From contig OZ023213.1 in the NCBI GenBank assembly GCA_963995525.1, forward strand, positions 22,780,278 to 22,844,277: 64,000 bases of DNA, read 5' to 3'. This DNA is from Escarpia spicata. Taxonomy: Eukaryota > Annelida > Polychaeta > Sabellida > Siboglinidae. The position numbers and the translations under genes were made by a program. The notes under the pieces were generated by a model. It was given only the letters and a program-made list of their open reading frames with translations. It was not told the DNA's origin and did not search any database. Shown piece by piece: positions 1 through 12,900 of the stretch. Position 1 is the stretch's first letter, and the number at the start of each line of letters is the position of its first letter.

Positions 1-676
1 TCATTACTAGTTGTACCAATGATAGTCATTAATGTGAGCCTCTAGACTTGGAACTATCAGTTAATCTAGTGGCCAGCTGACCCCCTCTAAATTCCACCAG
101 TCTTATTAGTTGCTTCCTCGCAGGCTAGGGCTGTTTGTCATGCAAAACTAGCCCTGGCAGATCCCCTACGCGAAGTGCGGAAGTTAACTGAGTCAAACTA
201 GTAATTGACTTCGCCAGTCGCAACTGCGTCACCCGTGAGAACAGCGCAAATACCCGCCCCAATTTGAAGACGGATAAACGACTTCTGGGAATCCCAATAT
301 ATAATTACCTGTTCGCCCATTAGCACGAGCAGTTGAGCGGTATTGTGTATTCGAATAATTGCTTCTACTTCCTAAACATTGCATGTAACATGAGCCACGG
401 TTGGTTGAAATTAGTTTTATTATGACCACCTGACCTGCCGACAACCACTGATCTAGAATTTCGCAAAGCAATCAGCCAGGGGGTACTGCTGGCTGGCACT
501 GACATAATCAGCAGCAGCGACCCCTGGTGCGCGAGGGTGATTAGTTGAAATTACCTGTCTTGCCCAGTCATCTACCAGTCTTGAAGATGGGCAGCCATGT
601 CTTTGGCTAAGCCCCTGGTGTAAACATGTACACTTTCCCTATTACATTGACTTACTAGATGTGTATTCCCTTTTAG
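1..676. other. ANKFY1 intron/upstream, no exon recognised
   Basis: This stretch precedes the first exon I can support. A polypyrimidine tract and acceptor (ttttag) end at 676. I searched all frames for the ankyrin consensus and found nothing convincing. The minus-strand open frame at 229-471 has no recognisable domain. It is most simply the intron before the exon at 677. Confidence 0.5.
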
Positions 677-902
677 GGTGAGACGCCCCTCCATATCGCC
701 TGTCACCAAGGATTGAAGCAGCTAGTCCTTGACATGTTATTAAAGGGCGCTAACCCCAATGCTGTCACATCTGCACCATTGGTTTCGAATCACCCAGAAG
801 ATGACAGCACCGCTGAAGTGCCCATCTATCGACAGACACCATTACACGTTGCCATAACAAACCGACACAAAGACGTCGTTCAAGTGTTTCTAAACTATAA
901 AG
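677..902 (+). CDS. ANKFY1: ANKFY1 exon a (ankyrin repeats)
   Basis: Begins after ttttag in phase 0 with GETPLHIACHQG, a classic ankyrin TPLH helix. A second repeat follows (QTPLHVAITNRHKDVVQVFL). The acidic spacer between them is variable. The donor is gt at 903, leaving phase 1. The leftover g joins cg of the next exon to give Ala. Confidence 0.93.
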
Positions 903-3900
903 GTTGGTGCACCAAGACCAGACTAGACATCTACTTGTTCTAGTCTCATAATAAATGATCATCTCAGAACGTTGATGTCAGACGAAATTACTTTCATTCA
1001 GGGGAGTGGGATCGAGACAGTTTTGTCTAGCATCGGACATTGATATGTTATGCATCGGATCAATACTGTTAATATATTGAGATCATCTTGTCAATGTTTA
1101 CAAACTGTTGTCTGAGGAGGGGGTGGGGGGGGAGGTGAGGACAGATGAAAGTAATTTCATCTGACAACGGACATAAACTTTCCGAGACGTAAATCAACGT
1201 AAGATGTGAATTAATTAAGTTATACTAGTCACGAAATAACTCGTGCTAACACCTGATGGATACTGGCACTATAACACTTCCCAGCGTAAGACGCTTTGAA
1301 TAGACTAAGCTATACAATTTACAAAGTAGCACCCGTGGAATCATAAATATAAGGTAATAAAGATTTTAAGTAATGTGGGTGATTAAAAACTGCAATAATT
1401 ACATTTTTAAAGAATGTATATACATGCATTGACATTTGTGGTTTTTAAAACGGGTAGACTTGCATCTTAGTGATGTAATAAGCATCACGCAGATGTACGT
1501 TGCTAACACAAATCAGTTTGATGTAAGATATTTTACAAGTCTCCTGCTTCCTTCATGATTAGGTGTTTTGTTTCAGCGGAAGTCAGTTGCCATGGCAACA
1601 GCGTGCAGATAATCCCGAATTTTGGTGTGAAGGATTCACGTGACCAGACGCCGCTAGCTCTCTCGCTATGGCAAGGCTTCCACGATATTGCCAAACAGCT
1701 GCTGACAGGGGGAGCCACAGTGAACGACAACAACAGCAACGGCTTGACGTTGCTTCACGAGGCAGTAATGCTTCAAGACAGCGACAGTGCACTGTTCTTA
1801 CTGGAGCATAAAGCTGACTGCAACATCAGGTAGAGTTGATCCAGCGATTGTTGTGCAATCATGTATCTGTGCCAACGTGCGATGCATTTGAAGTTATTCA
1901 AACACCATAATGAAACAATCGTCGAATATAGGATCTGGCAATTCATCACAGGCAAGATTGTGATGACGTTATTAATCAGCCAATAACATTATGTTTGATC
2001 AGTAACATACACAGTCAATTGATGTATCCAGTAAGTCATGGTTTGCCGAAGTCACAATCAGAATTATGTGCATGACATATAATAACGATACTACATTTTT
2101 TATTTGCACAATAGCATCATAATACATGATTTTATGTTTTAAATGTATTCACAATTAGTGGTGAAAAGGAGGAAACAGAAGTTTAACACTTACGAAGTCC
2201 TTTCACCTCCACCAAGCTTTACCTCTGCCAACGATTACATTACTTTTGAATCAAAAATTCCTGCGGATAGTTGTCACTTGAAACACTTTGCCTGATGTTT
2301 TTGTCATCAAGAAAAGCTTCGGGCCATAATTTCAAAAAAATATATACAATGCTATGTAAGAATGCTTCACATGTTCGACATCCATTTTTTGATGACTTGA
2401 TGGACCTGTTACTAGGCAACAGGTCACATGATGTATATACATTAATCAATTAAAATAATCATTTTATAAACAAAGATTCAATAGGATAAAATAAACAAAC
2501 ATGTTTGTTTGTGTACGTTCACGCTGTCAACTGCCACCGTGTCAACAGAACGAAGGACAATCGGACGTGTCTCGAGTTGGCAATCAAGCGTCATCTGGTG
2601 GCAGTCGTGAACCAGCTGTGTAAGCACGGGTCTGCGGTGAATGAGAGAGACGAGAATGGAGACTGTCCCTTGTGGCAGGCCCTGGACACTGGGCAGGAGG
2701 ACATTGCATCAGTGCTGGTGGGTGGCGGGGGGTGGCGGGGGGTGACTGGAGGGTGACTAGCAGAGTGGGTGCTAGGGTTGGGCACCCAGACAGATGTAAG
2801 CTTGATGGCAGGTCTTTACGCAGGATCATGTTTTTGCCAGTCCGAAAATGTCCCGGTAGATACATGTGTCTGCGCACGCACACATACAATCCAGACACTT
2901 ACATTATATATATATATGTACATATAAATACCTTTGTGTACTATAATACATGCATACAGAAGTGTGACACATTTTAAACAGTGAGCATCAATAATAAGTG
3001 TTTTGCTTCTCAAATTTCCACCCATCCAACTTCAAATTTCTACCCTACCAAAATAAACTCGGCCCATCCAAAATACGGGTGGTCGGGTCTATAAATAAAG
3101 CTATGCTTGAAGGGAGTGTGTATTTCTTTGCAGAATTGACTGAATTGGTGGGTGTTTAACAAAACAGAATTGATCTGTAAAACACATGTTGGCCAGATAC
3201 CTTCAGATACTGTAGTTCTGGGGTTAAACACTGGTGTGTTGTAGGTTTAACACGGCTGTGACACAAATGTGTCCTGTAGTGGGCTGTGAGTGTGTAAACT
3301 AACACTGCTGTGTTGTTAGCTTAACACGGCTGTGACACAGACATGTTCTGCAGTGGGCCGTGAGTGTGTGAACTAATGCTGATGTGTTGTAGGTTAAACA
3401 CGGCTGTGACACAAATGTGTTCTGCAGTGGGCCGTTAGTGTGTGAACTAATACTGATGTGTTGTAGGTTCAACATGGCTATGACACAAACGTGTTCTGCA
3501 GTGGGCCGTGAGTGTGTGAACTAATGCTGATGTGTTGTAGGTTCAACATGGCTGTGACACAAACGTGTTCTGCAGTGGGCCGTGAGTGTGAACTAGTACT
3601 AATGTGTTGTAGGTTCAACACGGTTGTGACACAAATGTGTTCTGCAGTGGGCCGTGAATGTGTGAACTAATACTAATGTGTTGCAGGTTCAACATGGTTG
3701 TGACACAAACGTGTTCTGCAGTGGGCCGTGAGTGTGTGAACTAATACTAATGTGTTGTAGGTTCAACACGGTTGTGACACAAACGTGTTCTGCAGTGGGC
3801 CGTGTGGGTGTGAACAAACTCTGTTGCATCGAGCCATAGATGAAAACAATGAGACAGTGGCGTGCTTCCTCATTCGAAGGTTGGTGCTGTTTGAAATGTG

Positions 3901-6900
3901 TCTGTGTAGCTTCACCAACCAATTAATTGATTGTCTTGAGAACTGTTAGACTTTCAGTATTGTGTTGTTTTTATCAAGCATCCCATTAATATGTACTAAA
4001 CAAATATTATACTATTAGCTGTCTATTTTCATTTGAACAAAGTTTGTACTATAACAATTTTACTTGGCTTAAAATAATTTGCCAGGAAATGTAAATGTTT
4101 GTGGAAATAAAAAATAGACACTGCATTTGTAAAACATGAACACTGAACTGTGATATTTGAGAGAAGTGTTGTAACTAAGAGATAAACGTAAGTGCTTATA
4201 CAGTATGGCATCCCTTGTATGGTATAGTATTCAGGATTGCTCAGAGCTTTTTACACTTAATGGGTTAAAGCGGTTCCTCCACTAACATGAATTCGGTTCT
4301 TTGATGTCCAAACATGTAATGTGTGAATTGCTTAAATAATATAAATGGTTGGTTTAATATTATTTAAATTAGATTATTTAAATGATCGAATTAATTTACT
4401 TTGCTCAGTGCCTCTGGCAACTAGCCAAACCCAATACCTGGGCCATGTGGGTAAAATTTTTCTTTTGAGAGAGGCGGGAAAGTTGACAACATCAACAGAG
4501 AAATATGCATGTGCAGGATTGTATCGTGCATTCTCGTTACTTGTATTGCATGTGGATTCAAAATTAAGTGAATTAACAGTTTGCCTGATGAGTTTAATTA
4601 AATCTACATGGAAAACATTGCAAAAGTGAGTTATCATGTCATAGTGGATATTATGTGTTTTTGCTTTTAGCACCATTGATTGAATATTCCGAGTGCTGGA
4701 GATGAATGAAATCTTAAAGGATGTGCTTCGTATTGTTGTAACATTGTCTCCGTTGTCACGTTTCAGTCTGTGTGATGTTGACAGCACGAGGCATCCAGGG
4801 CCCAACGGAGAGGGTGAGGATGAAGCCAGGTGGGTGGGATAAATCGCTTACCGATCACATCTCCTGAGCGTAAGATTTACTGTACCCAGTGACAGTGTAT
4901 GCACGTGGCTGGCTGGCATGCGTTGTTTGTATTGTTGATTGCATATGTTTGCATCCATCCTGTTGCTAGTTATCTCCAATGTTAGACTGTCGTAGCTCGT
5001 TTTAAACTCAAGGTAACCACAAATATTTGATCAAAAGTTAATGTCCAACTCAGACTATGGTAGCACCAACACAGAAAGCCAATTTTGTGTTGCATGATGC
5101 CACCTGGTGAATGATAATGAAACTATCATCATCTAGCGTGAGACAGTGAAGTCACTTTATAAACCAAATAAAATGAGTGTACAGTTATTAGAAGGCAAAT
5201 GTTTACATATATCTGCATCTGAAATATTTTTTAAAGTACTGTATGCATAATAGAAGGAATATAGTATGTATAAACAGTCCTACTGCCGATTGATTTCAGT
5301 GACGGCCAGACAGCGTTACACATGGCGGCCACATGGGGGCTCGACAAGGTGGTACAGTGTCTTGTCGAACACAACGTCAACATCAATGCACAGGTGTGTA
5401 GAAAGGAGACACTGACAACAAGCTTGGGGTAGATCAGTTTTGAAACAAATGGTGGTTGGGGAGAAATTATACAAATGCATTTATTTCAGGTAAAACCCAT
5501 AAACCGGTACATACGAATAGGTATAGAATACAAAAGTTTAAAAGAAGTAAAAATATTAATAGGTAAACAAATTAAAAGTTAATAAATAAATAATTAGAGA
5601 TGATAAGAAATAATAAAATAAATAAGTAAAGATAGGATATAAAATCACCACGTATATTATAATGTCAGTGTCGGAATTACCCCCACGAAATGTTCAAATT
5701 ATAAAAGATATATTAAGTTTGGAAACTGGCACTATTACAAAGACACGTGTCCCCACCCGCAGATACTTTTGAAGTTGTATGACAGCCTATATGGATGGCA
5801 TATAAATGATTTGGCAACCTTCCTGCTAGTAATTACTACACCTGACTGATTCTGAGTAATGGAATAGACAGCGTCGTTTTAAAGGGAGATTGCTAATTCA
5901 TATAATGTTCTTAAGACTAGAATAAATATGTTGAAGATATTCTGTGTATGAAATTTTGTGTCCCGCAAAAAGTAAATAAAACATTCAGATTATAAACAAC
6001 GCTACTACAACTAACATAACGGACATCGTAACGGACACCGTAACGGATACACCGTAACGGATATCATAATGGATATTGTAACGTAATGTTGAGCATCATC
6101 ATTATATACTCAAACTGAAGAAAAGCACGTCAGCAAAATGCCTGTTGATATTTACAACCCGTGGGTGATTCCGTTTAATGGAACAGACTTTGTCGCTTTA
6201 TCTTACGTAGAATTAATTTTTCAAACCTTTTAATTAAGATAAATTGTGCTGTCATTCATGAAGAACACCAGTTGGGAAGTTAGAAAAATTTGCCTACAAT
6301 TGCATTGTGACAATCGGAGATGGACGACGTATATAGACAATATAGCATGTTTTGAAAACATTGTAGCTTCACCAATAATATGGTAATCAATGTAATTCTT
6401 TCTGTTATTTACAATTCGGTAATCAATGTAATTATTTCTTATTTATAATACGATAATCAGTGTAATCTGTTCTGTTTCTTATTTACAATACGGTAATCAA
6501 TGTAATTCTGTATGTTTCTTATCCAAAATACGGTAATCAATGTAATTCGTTTCTTATTTACAATACAGTAATCAATGTAATTATTTTTGTTTCTTATTTA
6601 CAATACGGTAATCAATGTAATTCTTTCTGTTTCTTATCCACAATACGGTAATCAATGTAATTCGTTTTTTATTTACAATACAGTAATCAATGTAATTATT
6701 TATGTTTCTTATTTACAATACGGTAATCAATGTAATTATTTATGTTTCTTATTTACAATGCCTCATGATGTGCAACTATGAAGAGATATTTAGTGTAGTA
6801 CTTGGATATTTTGTAGGACGTGGAGGGTAAGACAGCACTACACATTGCCATAGAGAACCAACACCATCTAATCATCTCCCTGCTGATGTCACATCCTTCC

Positions 6901-9900
6901 ATCAATCTCTCGCTCCAAGACAAGCAAGGACTGACGCCATTTGCTGTTGCCATGGCGACGAAGAATAACAAAGCTGCTGAGGAGATTCTTGCGCGAGAAC
7001 CCCTGGCTGCAGAGCAGGTGAACCCCTCGATGTCTCTACCTGGGTCATGTGACATGTCATGTGACAGGTCATTTGATAGGAGTGATCGAAATAGTCACTG
7101 TTGGCTTTGCTCACTTCCTAGTCTGCCTCTAACATATAAATAAGCCCAAATGTTCAAATTGTTTAACATTAAACTTCTAAACAGTCGCTGTTGCCTGTAA
7201 CTTAAGGCAGAGGCACACATCCATCCCAGCAAATACCTTTGACGTTCCTGGTTCAGACACACCCGAACCACAAGTGGGGTGACGTACAACTGATTCAACG
7301 AACATCGTGCTAATAATTGACTGTTTGCGGGTAACTGAACACACAACATCCCTATAAAATAATGTGTGGAATGCAAACAAATGACAAATGTAAGTTTATG
7401 TAGCAGTCCACTTGAACTGTTCCAGTTTGACCCGCGAGGGAGGAATTTCCTGCACATCGCTATTCAGAAGTCTGACATTGAGAGTGTCCTGTTTCTGCTG
7501 AGTGTCCACGCAAATGTAAACTCCTGCATCCAAGACTCAACCAAGTTGTCACCTCTTCACATCGCCGTCAAAGTCGGAGCGGAAATCATTGTTCGCAATC
7601 TGGTGAGTTCATTCACTTGGACTCGAATTGTATTTCAACTGCTGGGTCATATTGCTATTTCAGTTGCAGATGGCTGGGTGGTATTGCTGTATCAACCACT
7701 GAGTGGTATTGCTGTATCAACCACTGGACGGTATTGCTTTATCAACCACTGGACGGTATTGCTGTATCAACCACTGGTTGGTATTGCTGTATCAACCACT
7801 GGGTGGTATTGCTGTATCAACCACTGGTTGGTATTGCTGTATCAACCACTGGGTGGTATTGCTGTATCAACCACTGGGTGGTATTGCTGTATCAACCACT
7901 GGTTGGTATTGCTGTATCAACCACTGGGTGGTATTGCTGTATCAACCACTGGGTGGTATTGCTGTATCAACCACTGGGTGGTATTGCTGTATCAATCACT
8001 GGGTGGTATTGCTGTATCAACCACTAGGTGGTATTGCTGTATCAACCACTAGGTGGTATTGCTGTATCAACCACTGGTTGGTATTGCTGTATCAACCACT
8101 AGGTGGTATTGCTGTATCAACCACTGGGTGGTATTGCTGTATCAACCACTGGTTGGTATTGCTGTATCAACCACTAGGTGGTATTGCTGTATCAACCACT
8201 GGTTGGTATTGCTGTATCAACCACTGGGTGGTATTGCTGTATCAACCACTGGGTGGTATTGCTGTATCAACCACTGGGTGGTATTGCTGTATCAACCACT
8301 GGGTGGTATTGCTGTATCAACCACTGGGTGGTATTGCTGTATCAACCACTAGGTGGTATTGCTGTATCAACCACTAGGTGGTATTGCTGTATCAACCACT
8401 GGTTGGTATTGCTGTATCAACCACTAGGTGGTATTGCTGTATCAACCACTGGGTGGTATTGCTGTATCAACCACTGGTTGGTATTGCTGTATCAACCACT
8501 AGGTGGTATTGCTGTATCAACCACTGGTTGGTATTGCTGTATCAACCACTGGGAGGTATTGCTGCTTCAGCTGCTGATTGCTGGGTGGTATTGCTGTTTC
8601 AGCTGCTGGCTGGATCACAAGTGAATGACTTGACGACTCACAAACAAACGGGACTACATGTGACAGCGTCATGTGACCACGCTGTGATCTGCAGCATACT
8701 TCTACAGAATGGCGTCGATTGTAACGCGCTCGACGACAATCTGTGTAATGGTATAAATCCACCTGCTAAATTATTCTTGAAGAGATTAGTGTTTACTTGT
8801 TCGAGCACAACTGCACATTTTAAACACTGCATTGAAAGATATTGAATAATCAAAAACTAGAAAAAATAGGAAACCAGCTGTTTTACTTTTTAAATTTGTC
8901 TATGTTTAAAGTTAACTTTTTAATGTATAATTTTTAGATTTTTTATTATAATTTGTTTGTTAAGTTTTTAGTAATCTTAATAGTTACATTCCTTGTTCTA
9001 TGATTGTAATGTTCCTCTCTGAACACAGACATGCAGAGAAAAGCCGTAACATTTTTTTATTATTATTTTGACAAACAGTCTTTTTGCAGTTTGCACATAG
9101 ATGGTTGTTTTGCTTCAGCCCTTCACATTGCGACACAACTAGGCCACTTGAACACAGTGAGAGTTCTCCTGACAGAGTCAGATATCAATGCAGAAGCTGT
9201 GAACATGAGGTGAGAAAGCAAAGAAAAATTTGCATACCTGCATGTTGATTGGCGCAATATCCAGTTGGGGTTTGCAAATTGGTTTACGTAAGTTTGAACA
9301 ATCGTAATTTGTATGTGTTCTACATTTGCTATGATATCATCACTGGTATTCGTGACAACGATTTATGTATATTCGGTAGATGCAGAAGTAAATGTCTGTT
9401 GTTTCATATTCTTGTCACCAGGGGGCAGAATCCGCTGCATATGCTTGGACAATACAGTCGAGAGAACGGTGCTGCCATCTTTGAGCTGTTTCTTGAATGC
9501 ATGCCAAACTATCCAATTGACCAACCAGACATCAACGGAAACACGTGTAAGCATTAATTTATGTAATTAATAACTAAGTTCTTTTGCTAATAAAAATTTA
9601 TTGAAAAGTTGGTTGAAACGGTTGCTTCCTTTGCCAGTAACATTTTAAGCTTACAAGTTTACAATTTTACAGTTTATGTTATTGTGTGTTTTACACTGAT
9701 GTAGTATTGATGTTATAACATGTTTTACATAATTGATGTTACATATTTTTCGGTATTGACGTTAGTTACAACACTTTTTGCAGTGTTGGTGCTACAATAT
9801 CTTTTTACAGTATTGAAATTGGCATATTTCAATGTATTGTTAACAGTATTAACATTACAATGTGTTGTTTATATTAGTGATGTTACAGTGTGTTTTACAG

Positions 9901-12900
9901 TGTCAATGTGTTTTACAGTGTTGATGCTGGCCTATTTCAACGGCAATGCTAACTTGTGTCGAGCTGTGGTTCGGGCAGGAGCAATGATGGGATTACATAA
10001 CAAAGACGGCGTGTCCATCTTCAGTGCCCCTGTCGCCACCAAGCAGCTACTTTTCAAACTACTCGGTGCGTTTGTTACAATTCTACAGTCTATCAAACAT
10101 AGTTAACGTCTTCAAGCTGTGTCTACGAGTCAATTTGTCATTCGTATCACTTGAGATGCATTTTGAAAAATTATCAAGCCTATGTAATATGAATATAAAA
10201 TATTATTTCCACAGCATCAACAGTAAACCTACAAACACAGTTTAGTTGTAAACATCAACAACACTGTTGAAAATGGACAGGAGGAAGCATAATGGTAATG
10301 TTATTCGTAAGCGACACCAAATAACACAACCGAAGAATGTTAGTGTGGTTTGTACACTTAAATTCTAAGTACATATATACTTGTATAAATTAAAATAATA
10401 TTACCTACTTTACTTCTTGTCTCGTATACTGTGGCAAGCCCAACATTGGGAACTATCCCACGATAAGTACTTACCTATGTCCATTCATATGTCAGCCACT
10501 TAACTTGGTGACTTGATGAGTTGTTTCTACTGTTTTCTGTCTGCCATTGCTGTAGTAAGACAAGTTCCACCGAGACCGGTGTCCTTTTCAGTGGTGTCCC
10601 TCTCAGTGGTGTCCCTCAGTGGTGTCCCTCTCAGTGGTGTCCCTCGCAGTGGTGTCCCTCGCAGTGGTGTCCCTCTCAGTGTTGTCCCTCGCAGTGGTGT
10701 CCCTCTCAGTGGTGTCCCTCTCAGTGGTGTCCCTCGCAGTGGTGTCCCTCTTATTGGTGTCCCTCTCAGTGGTGTCCCTCACAGTGGTGTCCCTCACAGT
10801 GGTGTCCCTCTCAGTGGTGTCCCTCTCATTGGTGTCCCTCGCAGTGGTGTCCCTCTCAGTGGTGTCCCTCATAGTCATGTTACTGTGTAATAATGTATGA
10901 AAATTTTTATTATGTTAATTGATTACAACGTGCTAACTCAATTGTGCAAATGTGTTATTTGATGAAATAACTGGAAAAAGCATAGTGTGGAGTGCTGTGG
11001 CGCAGTGGCTAGAGCATCAAACTCTCAATCAAGACAAACCCGGGTTCGAATTCAGTGTTGCCACGTCGAACCTTGGGCAAGTTTGTTCACTCTACATTGC
11101 TCCAGTTCACTCAGCTGTATGAATGAGTACCTGGCTATAGACAGTGGTGGATATTGTTGTATGAATAGTCTTTGTGCATCAATTGCAGCGTGGTTGGATG
11201 CCTCTCAGAGAAGTCGAGATGGTGTTCGATTAAACAGGTCTGCCAGGGAGTAAAGTGTAAAGCACTTTGAGCAGTCCTGAGGACTGGATACCTTTATTTG
11301 TGCAAATTTGTTATTTAGTGAAATGACTGGAAAACTGTATGCTTAGCTGCGTTGGGATATTGGGAGTAAAATGATTGTTTTGTTGTAGACATGCTCTCGA
11401 GGGAACCTCCATGGTGCGAGGGGGACACCTGTCTCGAATGTGGGGTCAGATTTGGCATTAAGACACGAAAACACCATTGGTAAGTCTACATTACATTTTA
11501 CTGGACCACACATTGTCTTAAAGTGATGTTGTCTGTTCTGCTACACAGAATCATCCTCTCATGACAGTGGCAGTAATTATTAGCAGGAAGTTGGCTGAAT
11601 CAGGTCTTGGTTGTCTGGAAACCAGGTGAACACATCAAAGGGCAATTGATCGAACATCAAAGGGCATTTTTGGTTAGACCTGACAGTAAAGACTGTTTTC
11701 AGTATGAATGTTTTGTTTATAATATGAATGTTTTGTTTACAATATGAATGTTTTGTTTGCAATATGAATGTTTCGTTTACAGTAGGAATGTTTCGTTTAC
11801 AGTAGGAATGTTTTGTTTACAATATGAATGTTTTGTTTACAATTTCAACATTTTGCAGGTGTGACATTCAAATTGTGAATATTTTCAGGGTATTAAATGC
11901 AATTTTGCAAGCAGTAGAACTTCCACGTATTTATTCTAATATTAAGAATACTATTTTTAATGAGGAACCGACAGGCCTTGTTTAAAGTTAACTGCATGGT
12001 GGCAAAGCTGACCAACAATCCGATACTGTTGTGTATAGCAACATAAAGGTAATACATGCTGTGATTGATGAAGTAGGTTTGATTTGTGATCACAAAGTGG
12101 CATGTATGCCATGAATGTGACCAAGTAGTTTATGTTTGTGACCATGAAGTGGCATGCATGCCATGAATGTGACCAAGTAGTTTATGTTTGTGACCATGAA
12201 GTGGCATGCATGCCATGAATGTGACCAAGTAGTTTATGTTTGTGACCATGAAGTGGCATGCATGCCATGAATGTGACCAAGTAGTTTATGTTTGTGACCA
12301 TGAAGTGGCATGCATGCCATGAATGTGACCAAGTAGTTTATGTTTGTGACCATGAAGTGGCATGCATGCCATGAATGTGACCAAGTAGTTTATGTTTGTG
12401 ACCATGAAGTGGCATGCATGCCATGAATGTGACCAAGTAGTTTATGTTTGTGACCATGAAGTGGCATGCATGCCATGAATGTGACCAAGTAGTTTATGTT
12501 TGTGACCATGAAGTGGCATGCATGCCATGAATGTGACCAAGTAGTTTATGTTTGTGACCATGAAGTGGCATGCATGCCATGAATGTGACCAAGTAGTTTA
12601 TGTTTGTGACCATGAAGTGGCATGCATGCCATGAATGTGACCAAGTAGTTTATGTTTGTGACCATGAAGTGGCATGCATGCCATGAATGTGACCAAGTAG
12701 TTTATGTTTGTGACCATGAAGTGGCATGCATGCCATGAATGTGACCAAGTAGTTTATGTTTGTGACCATGAAGTGGCATGCATGCCATGAATGTGACCAA
12801 GTAGTTTATGTTTGTGACCATGAAGTGGCATGCATGCCATGAATGTGACCAAGTAGTTTATGTTTGTGACCATGAAGTGGCATGCATGCCATGAATGTGA

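Noticed and set aside
229..471. 80-codon minus-strand open frame
   Set aside because: No domain, no splice context, and composition like the flanking intron.
8571..8602. Upstream acceptor for the exon at 8603
   Set aside because: Using it adds residues absent from the family. It is an edge unit of the minisatellite.
7366..8845. Long overlapping open frames of 99-228 codons on the plus strand
   Set aside because: Apart from the exon at 7426-7602 and the exon at 8603-8750 they are products of the 25-bp minisatellite read in three frames.
10513..10900. Pentapeptide-repeat proteins on both strands
   Set aside because: A 15-bp tandem repeat inside an ANKFY1 intron. An open frame is automatic with this period.
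10988..11060. tRNA gene
   Set aside because: The head has Pol III boxes but no full cloverleaf, and continues into the shared SINE body.
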